Under the pieces are notes generated by a model, which was not told the DNA's origin, made no database searches, and saw only the letters and a program-made list of their open reading frames with translations. DNA of 64,000 nt from Corynebacterium sp. 13CS0277 (lineage in GTDB: Bacteria > Actinomycetota > Actinomycetes > Mycobacteriales > Mycobacteriaceae), in the NCBI RefSeq assembly GCF_002994655.1, contig NZ_PPDL01000009.1, forward strand, positions 1 to 64,000, in the 5' to 3' direction. The position numbers and the translations under genes were made by a program. Shown piece after piece: positions 34,835-43,775 of the stretch. How positions within the stretch are numbered: the stretch's first letter is position 1; each line of letters opens with the position of its first letter.

Positions 34835-36190
34835 TTAGTCCTGCGGCTCGACGGCAGCGACCACCTGCGCCAGACGGTGGGTGATGTCGCGCGCCTGCTG
34901 ATCGGTGGGGGCTTCCACCATGACGCGGAAGAGTTCCTCGGTGCCCGAGGGGCGCAGCAGCACGCGGCCCTGGTCGCCGAGCTCATTGACGACGTCCTGC
35001 ATCGCCTTCTGCACGTTGAGATCGTCGAGGATGATGCGCTTGTCCTTCACCGGCACGTTGATCAGGTGCTGCGGGAGGCGCTGCATCGCGTTCGCGAGGC
35101 TGCGCAGCGACAGCTTGGTTTCCGCCATGCGGGCCATGATGGACAGGCCGGTGAGCACACCGTCGCCGGTGGTACCGAAGTCGCTCATGACGACGTGGCC
35201 GGACTGTTCGCCGCCGAGGGCGTAGCCGCCGCGGGCGAGTTCCTCCAGCACGTAGCGGTCGCCCACCTGGGTGGCCAGGGTGGTGATGCCCGCCTCCTTG
35301 AGGGAGAGCTTCAGACCCAGGTTGCTCATGACGGTGGCGACGAGGGTGGATTCGGTGAGCTTGCCGGCTTCCTCCATGGCGATGGCGAGGATGGCCATGA
35401 TCTCGTCACCATCGACGAGGTTGCCTTCCGCATCGACGCAGAGGCAGCGGTCAGCGTCACCGTCGTGGGCGATACCCAGGTCGGCGCCGTGCTCCACGAC
35501 GGCGGCCATGATGTCCTCCATGTGGGTGGAGCCGCACTCGTCGTTGATGTTGTAGGAGTTTGGGGTGTTGTGGATCGCGATGACCTCAGCGCCCGCAGCC
35601 TCATAGGCCAGGGGTGCGACCTCGCTGGCGGCACCGTTGGCGCAGTCAACGACCACCTTGATGCCGGTGAGGTCCTGACGCACAGCCTGGGTCAGGTGCA
35701 CCAGGTAGCGTTCCTTCGCGTCCGGGGCTTCCTCGAGGACGCGGCCGACGCCGTGCCCGGTGGGGCCGGTCTCGGGGAGCTTCTCCATGGCGGCTTCGAT
35801 CTCATCCTCCACCACGTCGGCGAGCTTCTTGCCGCCGGCGGCGAAGAACTTGATGCCGTTGTCGGGCATGGGGTTGTGGGAGGCGGAGATCATCACGCCC
35901 ATGTCGGCACCGTAGTCATCGGTCAGGTAGGCCACGGCGGGGGTGGGCAGGACGCCCACGCGCAGCACGTCGACTCCCTGGCTGGCCATGCCGGCGGCCA
36001 TCGCGGCGGCGAGCATCTCGCCGGAGACACGCGGGTCGCGCCCAATGATGGCGACGGGGCGCCGCTTGGAGGTGCGGTTCTCACTCGTCAACACGTGGGC
36101 TGCGGCGGCGCCCAGCCGCAGCGCCAAAGGCGCAGTGATTACTTGGTTCGCACGTCCGCGAACACCATCGGTACCAAAGAGTCGAGTCAT
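34835..36190 (-). CDS. glmM: Phosphoglucosamine mutase
   Basis: This 451-residue enzyme converts glucosamine-6-phosphate to glucosamine-1-phosphate on the way to UDP-GlcNAc. The marks are [10 protein letters not shown] (about 3-12), the phospho-Ser loop [15 protein letters not shown], the Mg-binding HDGDADRC, the sugar loop ALGGEQSGH and the phosphate loop [15 protein letters not shown] 36190 (MTRLFGTDG) is chosen, with GGGG 6 bases upstream; ATG 36199 would add MGH. It works with glmS in the same region. Confidence 0.97.
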   Translation of the reverse strand: MTRLFGTDGVRGRANQVITAPLALRLGAAAAHVLTSENRTSKRRPVAIIGRDPRVSGEMLAAAMAAGMASQGVDVLRVGVLPTPAVAYLTDDYGADMGVMISASHNPMPDNGIKFFAAGGKKLADVVEDEIEAAMEKLPETGPTGHGVGRVLEEAPDAKERYLVHLTQAVRQDLTGIKVVVDCANGAASEVAPLAYEAAGAEVIAIHNTPNSYNINDECGSTHMEDIMAAVVEHGADLGIAHDGDADRCLCVDAEGNLVDGDEIMAILAIAMEEAGKLTESTLVATVMSNLGLKLSLKEAGITTLATQVGDRYVLEELARGGYALGGEQSGHVVMSDFGTTGDGVLTGLSIMARMAETKLSLRSLANAMQRLPQHLINVPVKDKRIILDDLNVQKAMQDVVNELGDQGRVLLRPSGTEELFRVMVEAPTDQQARDITHRLAQVVAAVEPQD

Positions 36191-36291
36191 GTGCCCCATT
36201 ATGCCCCGGCAGGCCCAGCATTCCCGTATGCATAAGGTGCCGTGTCCCCCACATCGGTAGAACGCGCACGCCCACCGGCGGGCATGAGTAA

Positions 36292-36317
36292 ACCCCGAGC
36301 GCACACGCACCAGGGGT
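36292..36317 (-). terminator. Weak terminator after acyltransferase gene
   Basis: ACCCC (36292-36296) pairs with GGGGT (36313-36317). On the minus strand it ends in GGGGTTTAC. The stem is short, so the call is weak. Confidence 0.3.
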
Positions 36318-36354
36318 GCTGCGGCCGGGGCTGAACTCTCTTCCGCTCGTCGGT

Positions 36355-38361
36355 TTACAGCCCGCACTCCTGCGGGGTGAGGCGATCGTCGTCGACCCAC
36401 TGCTGCAGGGCTGCGGCGAAGTCCTCGGCGTAGACAACCGCACCGTCTTCGGTGGGGTGAATCATGTCCGGGCGGAGCAGCGCGTGGTTGCTCATGGCAC
36501 TGCCACACCAGTCGGCGACGTAAAGGTTGTCGTAACGATCCAGTGCTGCGGCGATGGCTGCACGGGACTCGGGGATCCACCAACGGTCGCCGTAGGGGTT
36601 GGTGATGATGACAGTGCGGTCCGGGCCGAGGATCTCCATGACGGTGTCCATCGTCTCGCCCTGGATGTTGGAGTTCGTGCCGAAGCCGAGGAACACCACG
36701 TCCCGCAGCGCGCCCTGGGCGGCGTAGTCTTCCAGCACCGGCGGAATGGACACCAGCGCGCGGCTGACTTCACCGTCGACGTAGATGCCGGGGAACTTCT
36801 CCATGAGCGCCGGGGAGGATGCGAGCATCACCGAGTCACCGATGGCGATGATGTTGGAGCCTGCCGGCATGGTGCGCTGCGGGCCCTTCGGCGCCTCACT
36901 CGTGGGTGCGGGCGGCGGGGTCTGCTGCTGCGCGAGCTTCTTATATTCGGCAAGGTCCTTTTCCAGTGCGGACTGCGTCGGCGCGGTAGCCAGTGCCACG
37001 ATCGCTCCCAGCACCAACAGGCCGACCACGCAGAGGCGGGCAAACGCGCGCCCCGCAGTAGAGCCGTCGGCAGTGACATGGTCGAGGAACTTCACCATGG
37101 TGCCTTTATAGCCCCCGCGGCGGATGGGTTCCTCAATCGCCAGGTAGCTCCACGCGGACACCGGCAGGCTGATCAGCATCGCGATGAGCCCGATCTCCCA
37201 GTACTGCCAGCCGGGCAGCAGGTGGCGCAGCAGCACCACGATCGGCCAGTGCCACAGGTACAGGGAGAAGGATCGCTCACCCAACCACCGCAGCGGAACA
37301 ATGGAGACGATCTGCGCGAGCCAGCTGCGGCCCGCGACGACGCAGGCCACGAGGACTGCGGTGCACAGCGACGCCCCCACAAGGCCACCGCGGTAGGTGG
37401 CCGGTGCGGTGTCCGGCAGCACGTACATGAGCACGCCCAACCCCACGAGGGTGATGATGCCGCCCAGGTTGCGCAGCATCTGGTCCGCGCAAGGGTTCCG
37501 CTTGAGTGGCCACGAGTCTGCAGCCTTCGCGACCGGGGTGGTCAGCAGCAGCGCGGTCGCCGCACCGATGAGGAGACCGAAGGCGTGGGTGTCGGTGCCG
37601 TAGTAAACGCGGGTGGGGTCCGTCGCCGGGTCGTAGAGGAACGCCATCCACGCCGCCGAGGCGGCAGCACCAGCCAGGCACGCGGCGGGAAGCGACCATC
37701 CGATCTTCTTCCGCGTCAACAGCACAAACAGCAGCGGGAAGAACACGTAAAACTGTTCCTCCACCGCCAGGGACCAATAGTGGGCGAAGACCTGCACGCC
37801 ACTATCGGCGAAGTAGGACTGAGAGCCAGCGATCTGCGTCCAGTTGTTCACGAAGAACAAGGTGCCGAAGAACTGGGTCGGCAACCCGACTGCGGGATCG
37901 CCGCCGACGATACCGGTAACAACCGTCATGATGACGAGCACGCTGACGGCCGCCGGCAGGATGCGGCGGGCACGGCGCACCCAGAACTTCTTGAGATCAA
38001 TGCGACCCGTGGCAGCACGCTCACGGATGAGCAGTGAGGTGATGAGGAAGCCGGAGAGGACGAAGAACATGTCCACGCCGAGGTACCCGCCGGGCAGCAG
38101 CGGAGCGAAGAAGTGGTACAGCACCACCGCGCTCACAGCGATGCCGCGCAGCCCGTCGAGGGCCGGCACGCGGCGAATGCGGCTGTACTTCGTCGCCTGG
38201 GCGTCCGCCTCACTGAGGGGCTTGTCGACGGAGAGCACCTTCTCGGCGGTGCTCTCCACACGTTCGCCTACCGACTGTCCTGCCGTCGACGCTGTGCCCG
38301 TCCGGACGTCGACCCCTGGGGTCGGTTCAGAGGGACGGGACCTGCGCGCGCGGAAAGACAC
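36355..38361 (-). CDS. Acyltransferase-3 (OafA-like) with C-terminal SGNH domain
   Basis: This 668-residue membrane protein has a cytoplasmic N-terminal extension of about 75 residues, then an acyltransferase-3 domain with about ten membrane segments. The signatures are [37 protein letters not shown] with the following RRARRILPA, and [17 protein letters not shown] last membrane helix leads to an external SGNH-like domain with [15 protein letters not shown] and a late DMIHPTEDG (Asp-x-x-His). Such proteins acylate envelope polysaccharides; the substrate here is unknown. GTG 38361 is preceded by AGGTG at suitable spacing. Confidence 0.9.
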   Translation of the reverse strand: MSFRARRSRPSEPTPGVDVRTGTASTAGQSVGERVESTAEKVLSVDKPLSEADAQATKYSRIRRVPALDGLRGIAVSAVVLYHFFAPLLPGGYLGVDMFFVLSGFLITSLLIRERAATGRIDLKKFWVRRARRILPAAVSVLVIMTVVTGIVGGDPAVGLPTQFFGTLFFVNNWTQIAGSQSYFADSGVQVFAHYWSLAVEEQFYVFFPLLFVLLTRKKIGWSLPAACLAGAAASAAWMAFLYDPATDPTRVYYGTDTHAFGLLIGAATALLLTTPVAKAADSWPLKRNPCADQMLRNLGGIITLVGLGVLMYVLPDTAPATYRGGLVGASLCTAVLVACVVAGRSWLAQIVSIVPLRWLGERSFSLYLWHWPIVVLLRHLLPGWQYWEIGLIAMLISLPVSAWSYLAIEEPIRRGGYKGTMVKFLDHVTADGSTAGRAFARLCVVGLLVLGAIVALATAPTQSALEKDLAEYKKLAQQQTPPPAPTSEAPKGPQRTMPAGSNIIAIGDSVMLASSPALMEKFPGIYVDGEVSRALVSIPPVLEDYAAQGALRDVVFLGFGTNSNIQGETMDTVMEILGPDRTVIITNPYGDRWWIPESRAAIAAALDRYDNLYVADWCGSAMSNHALLRPDMIHPTEDGAVVYAEDFAAALQQWVDDDRLTPQECGL

Positions 38362-38781
38362 CGAAAGACACCTACTTAGAGTTCTGGAGAGAACAGTTCG
38401 ACGATCCCGCCCCGGCGGCACCCTGTGCGCGGGCGGGAGAAAAAGACTTCAGAACAAGAGAAAACACAAAACAATCACCAGCCACATCGCACGGCGTGTG
38501 CCCCGGCACGGTGGTGCGCGGGAATCGCTGCGGTGGCTGATGAGCCTTTAGGGATGGTAGTCGCCCCGGGGGCACAAGTCACCTACAACTGATGCCCAAC
38601 AAGGCCATCACCAGCACGAGCGCGGGCACCATTGTTCGTCCCGACACGCGTCCAAGATGGCCTCGTGCCATAGGAAACACCCGCGCCCGCGCGCATGGCG
38701 GGGAATGTGGGTTGCTCCACACGGGCGATACGTCACATGTGCAGCCGATGCCGGTGGGGCGGGCCTGCAGATGATGGGTAT
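38362..38781. other. Intergenic region, no gene seen
   Basis: This region of about 420 bases lies upstream of the acyltransferase gene, running to the rpsI terminator. It has an A-rich stretch (about 38455-38475) and no coding or RNA signal I can support. Confidence 0.4.
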
Positions 38782-38786
38782 AAAAA

Positions 38787-38827
38787 ACCACCCCGGTGCC
38801 ACACAGAGTGTGCGACACGGGGGTGGT
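38787..38827 (-). terminator. rpsI terminator
   Basis: ACCACCCC (38787-38794) pairs with GGGGTGGT (38820-38827), with further inner pairing. On the minus strand it is followed by TTTTTTAT. It ends the rplM-rpsI transcript. Confidence 0.9.
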
Positions 38828-38862
38828 CGGTGGCCTGGGTGCCCCAGGCCTGGCAGTACCGC

Positions 38863-39396
38863 TTAGCGCTTGGAGTACTGCGGGGCGCGACGGGCCTTGT
38901 GCAGACCAGCCTTCTTGCGCTCCACGGCACGAGCGTCACGGGTGAGGAAGCCGGCCTTCTTCAGGGCGGCGCGATCAGCCGGGTTGTACAGGTTCAGTGC
39001 ACGGGCGATCGCGAGGCGGAATGCGCCAGCCTGGCCGGTGGGGCCGCCACCGGTGAGGTTCGCGTGGATGTCGAACTGGTTCTCGCGGTCGATGAGGACC
39101 AGCGGAGCCTTGATCAGCTGCTGGTGCAGCTTGTTCGGGAAGTACTCTTCCAGGGTGCGGCCGTTGCAGATGAACTGGCCGGAGCCCTCCACCATGCGGA
39201 CGCGGACGATGGCGCGCTTACGGCGACCAACGGTCTGGATCGGGCCTTCCAGCGGCATGACCGGAGCAGCGGTCTCGACCTCTTCAGCAACAGCCACGGC
39301 ATCGCCGATGGTGTTGGTGAACTCTTCGGCGGCAGCGGCAGCAGCAGCGATGTCTGCAGCCTCGGCAACGGCGTTGTCGTTCATGTTCTCGGTCAC
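38863..39396 (-). CDS. rpsI: 30S ribosomal protein S9
   Basis: This 177-residue S9 has the conserved core from [12 protein letters not shown] through [17 protein letters not shown] to the terminal RRAPQYSKR, whose last Arg reaches the P-site tRNA. About 50 extra residues at the N-terminus are Ala/Glu-rich ([10 protein letters not shown]), a common actinobacterial extension. Its ATG (39396) overlaps the rplM stop by four bases. Confidence 0.97.
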   Translation of the reverse strand: MTENMNDNAVAEAADIAAAAAAAEEFTNTIGDAVAVAEEVETAAPVMPLEGPIQTVGRRKRAIVRVRMVEGSGQFICNGRTLEEYFPNKLHQQLIKAPLVLIDRENQFDIHANLTGGGPTGQAGAFRLAIARALNLYNPADRAALKKAGFLTRDARAVERKKAGLHKARRAPQYSKR

Positions 39397-39836
39397 TGGG
39401 CCACCTGCTTGATCTCGTAGGTCTCGGGCTTCTGAGCAGCGTACGGGTGCTCAGAGCCTGCGAACACGCGCAGCTTCTTGACGGAAGCGCGGGTCAGCTT
39501 GTTGTGCGGCATCATGCCCTCGATTGCTTCGAAGACAACGCGCTCGGGGTGCAGCTCCATGGAACGACCCAGGGTCATGGTCTTCAGACCACCCGGGTAG
39601 CCGGAGTGGCGGTAGCGGAACTCGCGGTCACGCTTGTTGGAGGAAATTGCAACCTTGTCAGCGTTGATGATGATGACGTAGTCACCGCAGTCAACGTTGG
39701 GGGCGAACTGGGGCTTGCCCTTGCCGCGGAGCAGGTTTGCGGCCTGCACGGCAAGACGACCCAGAACCACGTCGGTGGCGTCGATGACGTACCACTTACG
39801 GGTCACGTCACCGCTCTTCGGGTGGTAAGTAGACAA
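39393..39836 (-). CDS. rplM: 50S ribosomal protein L13
   Basis: This 147-residue L13 has the full conserved sequence: [44 protein letters not shown], the [12 protein letters not shown] block and HPYAAQKPE. The start codon is TTG (39836), set by AAGGAG 7 bases upstream and by the family's STY start; rare starts often limit expression. It is first in the rplM-rpsI pair and lies next to the secretion locus, as in M. tuberculosis. Confidence 0.97.
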   Translation of the reverse strand: MSTYHPKSGDVTRKWYVIDATDVVLGRLAVQAANLLRGKGKPQFAPNVDCGDYVIIINADKVAISSNKRDREFRYRHSGYPGGLKTMTLGRSMELHPERVVFEAIEGMMPHNKLTRASVKKLRVFAGSEHPYAAQKPETYEIKQVAQ

Positions 39837-39841
39837 ATTGA

Positions 39842-39884
39842 CTCCTTATAAGTCTGTCTAAAGACTGCCAGCCAGATGTGCTGG
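39842..39884 (-). promoter_or_regulatory. rplM leader with two hairpins
   Basis: On the minus strand CCAGC/GCTGG (plus-strand 39868-39884) and AGTCT/AGACT (39851-39866) form two small adjacent hairpins directly before the AAGGAG site (39842-39847). They could serve autogenous control by L13, but no known class matches. A possible -10, TAGTCT, lies at 39982-39987. Confidence 0.35.
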
Positions 39885-39989
39885 TGGAAGGGATTTTTGG
39901 TGCTGCGGCGGCCGGTGGAGACCCGCAGGCAACCCTGCTGTGCACGTCGTCGAACGAGCGCACTCCACGCACAAACGTTAAAGACTACC

Positions 39990-40641
39990 CCACGCGCCCA
40001 GCGTGCGCTAGTCCGCACTTTCACCCAAGGGCTGTGTGGGCATGCGGAAGCCCCCGCGCGCGGCGTGGGATTTCGCGCACGCGGGGTCTGCCGCACCGCC
40101 GAGGCGTCAGGCGCCCGGGCGGTTGAGCGTGCCGGGTGTGTGGTGGGTGAAGGAAAGTAGGAAACAAGGACTGGTGTCGGGCCTGCGATCCCGACCCCGG
40201 CACGCGAGGTGCAGAAGAAAACAGTGGGAGGAATACTACGGTGACCGGGTGCACCTCCCCACTGGTGCGACGGCGGCCGACGCTGGGGGCGTTGTCGATG
40301 CCGTGGCAGCGGTGGGGATTGTGGTGCCGGCGGTCGCGGTGCTGCAGCACCTGCCGCAGAGGTGGAGGCGGGCGCGCCGTGGCATCCGGCACCTGCAGTC
40401 AGACTGTCGTCTGCGTGCTGTGTGTGCTGGTGTCATCGATCGCCTCCACCGACCCCGGGCACGCATCATCACGGTTCATGAGGTGTGCTCGGAGTGTGGG
40501 CGCGAGTGTGGGTGGCCTGCCGGGCCCGGAGGGCACCCACCGCGCCGAGCGACTGGTGGGGTGTTCGCCCCACGCGTCTGCGAGGCTGGCAGGCGGGGCG
40601 CGGACGGATGGGTAGCTCACGGTCAGCTCACGCCCCTGGGG
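39990..40641. other. Intergenic region, no gene seen
   Basis: These 650 GC-rich bases lie between the rplM promoter and the first WXG100 gene. Reading frames on both strands are low-complexity and lack ribosome-binding sites. GGGGCG and CGCCCC just after the WXG100 stop could form a weak terminator. Confidence 0.4.
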
Positions 40642-40935
40642 TTAGTTGGCCCAGGTGCCGGCGGCGCGGCGGTTGATGTCGCTCATCCGGTCGTTACCCT
40701 CCTGCACCGTGTTGGCGATGGTGGCGAGGATGTTGTTGAGCTCGGCGGCGGCGTTGTCCCACTTCAGCTGGGCGGCCTGGTAGGCGGACGCGGAGTCACC
40801 TTCCCAGGTGGCGACCATGGGCTTGATCTGGGCCTTGAGCTCGTCGAGGAGCCCGTTGATGCGGCCGGAGGTCTGCTGGATGTCGCCGGAGGCGGCGGTG
40901 ATCGCACCGAACTGGTACTTGATGGCGCTGTTCAT
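40642..40935 (-). CDS. WXG100 family type VII secretion target (EsxT-like)
   Basis: This 97-residue helical-hairpin protein has the WXG motif at Trp44-Glu45-Gly46 in the turn, and long amphipathic helices on both sides. It would pair with the neighbouring WXG100 protein and be exported by the EccC motor. The end GNDRMSDINRRAAGTWAN lacks an exact YxxxD/E signal. ATG 40935 has a GGAG ribosome-binding site. Position next to rplM matches esxT of M. tuberculosis. Confidence 0.92.
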   Translation of the reverse strand: MNSAIKYQFGAITAASGDIQQTSGRINGLLDELKAQIKPMVATWEGDSASAYQAAQLKWDNAAAELNNILATIANTVQEGNDRMSDINRRAAGTWAN

Positions 40936-41105
40936 GAGGAATGTCTCCTTACACGTGTGACACAGGGGTGGAAGGGCGCAGACGTCGGGCTTCGACCCGC
41001 GCCTGCTCCCGGGTGGGCACCGGCGGCTGTGTGCTGCCGGGCGCGGCGGAGGTGTGTGCCGCAGCCCGGCGCGCACACGGCGCGCGGTGGGGGCTTGACG
41101 TCCCG

Positions 41106-41420
41106 CTAGAGGGCGAGGCCGCCGCCGACGGTGTTGAAGGCGGTGGTGTTGCTGGCCTCAACGTCCTCGAAGCTGCGGGCGTTGGAGCGGATGTTGTCGG
41201 AGATCGCCTGGAGCGCCTCCTGCAGGTTGCGGGCGTTGGTGTTCCAGCGGACCATGAGGCTGTCGAAGCTGGCCTGGGCGTCGCCGGTCCAGGCGCCGCG
41301 GACGCCGTCGACGACGCCGCGGAGGCGGCTGAGCTCGCCCTGCACCTGGTTGTTGGTGTCATCGACGCGACCGGCGGTCGCGACCATGACGTCGGCTTCG
41401 GTCCTAAACAGTGCGGACAT
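41106..41420 (-). CDS. WXG100 family type VII secretion target (EsxU-like)
   Basis: This 104-residue WXG100 protein has Trp44-Thr45-Gly46 between two helices and a flexible Gly-rich tail (NTVGGGLAL). The sequence SFEDVEASN near residues 87-95 may serve as the export signal region. It is the probable heterodimer partner of the EsxT-like protein downstream. ATG 41420 follows GAGGT at suitable distance. It lies 216 bases downstream of the Rv3446c-like gene; a CCCGGC/GCCGGG hairpin (41481-41512) in that gap may modulate expression. Confidence 0.92.
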   Translation of the reverse strand: MSALFRTEADVMVATAGRVDDTNNQVQGELSRLRGVVDGVRGAWTGDAQASFDSLMVRWNTNARNLQEALQAISDNIRSNARSFEDVEASNTTAFNTVGGGLAL

Positions 41421-41636
41421 TTCTACCTCGTCTTTCACGATGAAATAGGGGTGAACAGTGTGGAAAAGGTGGTGACGGTGCCCGGCCCCTGTGGGAGCTG
41501 AGCCCCGCCGGGTGGTGGCGGGTGCCGTCGTGGGGTTCTGACACGCCTGGTGTCGCGACTGGTTCCCCCAGGTTGCGGGGTGTTCCTTCGCGTACGTCGG
41601 GGCGTGACAGGTGCCGGATGAACTCCCCGAGAGAGC

Positions 41637-43775
41637 TCACCCGGCTGCGGTCTCGGACGGCTGGAATGTGGCGAATGCCTGCGTGCAGGTGTCCGCGTGG
41701 TCGAGCCGTTCGCGACTGCGGGTGTGGCAGCCGAGGCTGATGTGTGTCTGCCCCTGTGCCCAGGCGAACCAGTGCACCGCCGAGCCGTCGTCCGGGTATT
41801 CCCGGTAGGCGATGACGTCGGGGGCGTGGCGCGCTGCGGCGGGCGTGGCGTAGGCACCGTCGGGGGCCCATGCGAGCAGGTCATCTGTTGCGATGTGCTC
41901 CTCGAGTGCGGTGCGTAGTGCCGCGCTGGTTGCCGCGTCCCCTGGCGCGGAGGGGTCCTCAAGTTGGTCGAAGGCGACCAGGATGCGGATCTCCGCGCCG
42001 GGGGCGGTGACGGTGAACGCGGTGTTCTCCGTCGCTGTCACCTCGTAGCCCTGGGGGACCTCGAGGAGGAACCCAGGGCCGGTGACGAGTGCCCGGCGGG
42101 CCGACCCCTCTGCCGCGGGATGCGACGGGGCACGGTGTGCGTGTCCCGGCGTGCCCGTGGGCCCAGGTGCCTGTGTGGCAGGTGGCGTCTCGGCGGGTGC
42201 TGCGGGGGCGCGATCTCGGTCAGGAGTGTTGCCTACGTGCAGCGCCAGTGCGAGGACTGCCGTCACCACGGTGGCCACCACCGCGGCGAAGCCGAGGCTG
42301 GTGGGGTTCACCTGGTGCCACAGGGGTGTGCGCGCGGCCGTTGCTCGTGCGCGTGGGCGTGGTCGGCGTGAGGAGTGCCCGTCCCGCAGACGCGGTTGCA
42401 CGGTGTGCGTGTGCGGGCTGGGTGCTGGGCGCGCCCGTCGGCGTGTCCAGCGGCGGTGCCCTTCGGTGGCCTCATCCTGGGGTGGGTGTGCACGCCCACC
42501 GCGGGGAAGGATGTTGGCTTCCGGCACACGGGTGTCCTCACGGCCGTCCGCGCCCCACGTGAGCGTGGTGCGCCGATCCTGTGGCAGAGGGTGCTGGGTC
42601 GATGCGGGGTGGTGGGGCGGGTCTGCGGTGATATCCCCGTGTTCCTGCCCGACGGCTGCCGTCTCGGCACCAGCGGTGTCGTCCGGGCTGGGGTGCGGTT
42701 GCTCCCGCGGTGCGCTGTCGTCGTCCCTTGTGCCGGCCGCTGCATCAGGGGCCTGGGCCTCAAGGAGACGAGGTGGGCGCGGGTGCGGGGGCGGGTGCGC
42801 CCCGGGTGGGTGCTCTGTCGAGTTCCCACTGCCCGTGGAGTGCGTGGCGCGGTGTGCGGCACTGGTGGGTGCCGTGTCCGCGTCGCGCGTCCCGGGGTCG
42901 GTGGGCACGGTGTCGGCAGTCGTTGTTGTGTCTGCCGCCGGTGGGCTTTCCGTTCCCGGTACTTGTACAGAGGCGCCCGCGGCGAAAAGTGGTTCCTCCG
43001 GGGGTGAAGTTTTTTCTTCTGCGCTGGTGGAGGGAGTTTCTTCTACCCCCGTTGCTGCGGAGTCATCGTCGGGCGACACCTGTGGGGTGTGGTTCCCTGG
43101 CCACTGGTCGATGGTCGCGCCCGCGTCCTCGGGCCCCTCCCCCACCGGGGTGTCGGCAGGTGCCACCATGGCCGCAGCATGGTCGTCACCGTCTTCACCA
43201 CCCGTGTCCAGGTGACTGCTGTCGGCGTCGGCGTGTGCGTCGCGAGGGCGGATGAGATCCGGAGCCTCCTCGCCTGCCGCCAGGAGTGCCGCGCGGGCGT
43301 CGTCGGCATCAGCATCAAGGTCGGCGTCGCCTACGACCGAGGTGTCTTCGGGCACCCACACGCAGTCCACGCGGGTGCCGCGTAGTGCGTCGGCGAGCAG
43401 GCGGTAAGTCGGTTCGTCGGCGTGGAGCTCGACACGCACGTCGGGCCACGCACCTGCGGCTGCGGCCTGAAGTTCCTCGAGCAGTGCGCGCATGCCGTGC
43501 TGATCGCGCAGGCTCGCCCGGGGCAGGTCGTAGCGGTAGCGGGTCGTGTCCCCGGCGACGATCGTCGCCGTCGGCGTGCTGCGCACCGTCACTGTGGTGG
43601 CCGCGGGGCGTTCTTTCGCCCAGGGCACCTGCATGCTGCGGGCGAGCAGCCCGCGTGGCTGCTGACGGGCGTGCCGGGGGCCGGTGCGCCTGTGCGCGGC
43701 GGGCGTGATGCGGTGGACTGCGGATGTTCCGCTGGCGGCGGGCGCCTGCGAGCATCCGGGGCTGCGGCGGCTCAT
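41637..43775 (-). CDS. Type VII secretion-associated protein, Rv3446c family
   Basis: This 712-residue protein is of the family placed between esx genes and eccC in ESX-4 loci. The N-terminal part (about 50-150) is an alpha/beta region with VTVRSTPTATIVAGD and VRVELHADEPTYRLLADAL. A long acidic Pro/Ser/Thr/Asp-rich linker follows (about 160-470), then a basic patch. One membrane segment (LGFAAVVATVVTAVLALAL) leads to an external domain with GPGFLLEVPQGYEVTATENTAF and two late Cys. Its ATG overlaps the eccC stop by four bases. Its role in the secretion machine is not known to me. Confidence 0.85.
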   Translation of the reverse strand: MSRRSPGCSQAPAASGTSAVHRITPAAHRRTGPRHARQQPRGLLARSMQVPWAKERPAATTVTVRSTPTATIVAGDTTRYRYDLPRASLRDQHGMRALLEELQAAAAGAWPDVRVELHADEPTYRLLADALRGTRVDCVWVPEDTSVVGDADLDADADDARAALLAAGEEAPDLIRPRDAHADADSSHLDTGGEDGDDHAAAMVAPADTPVGEGPEDAGATIDQWPGNHTPQVSPDDDSAATGVEETPSTSAEEKTSPPEEPLFAAGASVQVPGTESPPAADTTTTADTVPTDPGTRDADTAPTSAAHRATHSTGSGNSTEHPPGAHPPPHPRPPRLLEAQAPDAAAGTRDDDSAPREQPHPSPDDTAGAETAAVGQEHGDITADPPHHPASTQHPLPQDRRTTLTWGADGREDTRVPEANILPRGGRAHPPQDEATEGHRRWTRRRARPAPSPHTHTVQPRLRDGHSSRRPRPRARATAARTPLWHQVNPTSLGFAAVVATVVTAVLALALHVGNTPDRDRAPAAPAETPPATQAPGPTGTPGHAHRAPSHPAAEGSARRALVTGPGFLLEVPQGYEVTATENTAFTVTAPGAEIRILVAFDQLEDPSAPGDAATSAALRTALEEHIATDDLLAWAPDGAYATPAAARHAPDVIAYREYPDDGSAVHWFAWAQGQTHISLGCHTRSRERLDHADTCTQAFATFQPSETAAG

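Noticed and set aside
34249..34838. Plus-strand frames upstream of glmM
   Set aside because: No ribosome-binding site or family similarity; they overlap the EspC-operon promoter and the glmM terminator.
40036..41500. Plus-strand frames over the WXG100 genes and the gap before rplM
   Set aside because: Low-complexity translation with no ribosome-binding site; the minus-strand WXG100 genes explain the coding signal.
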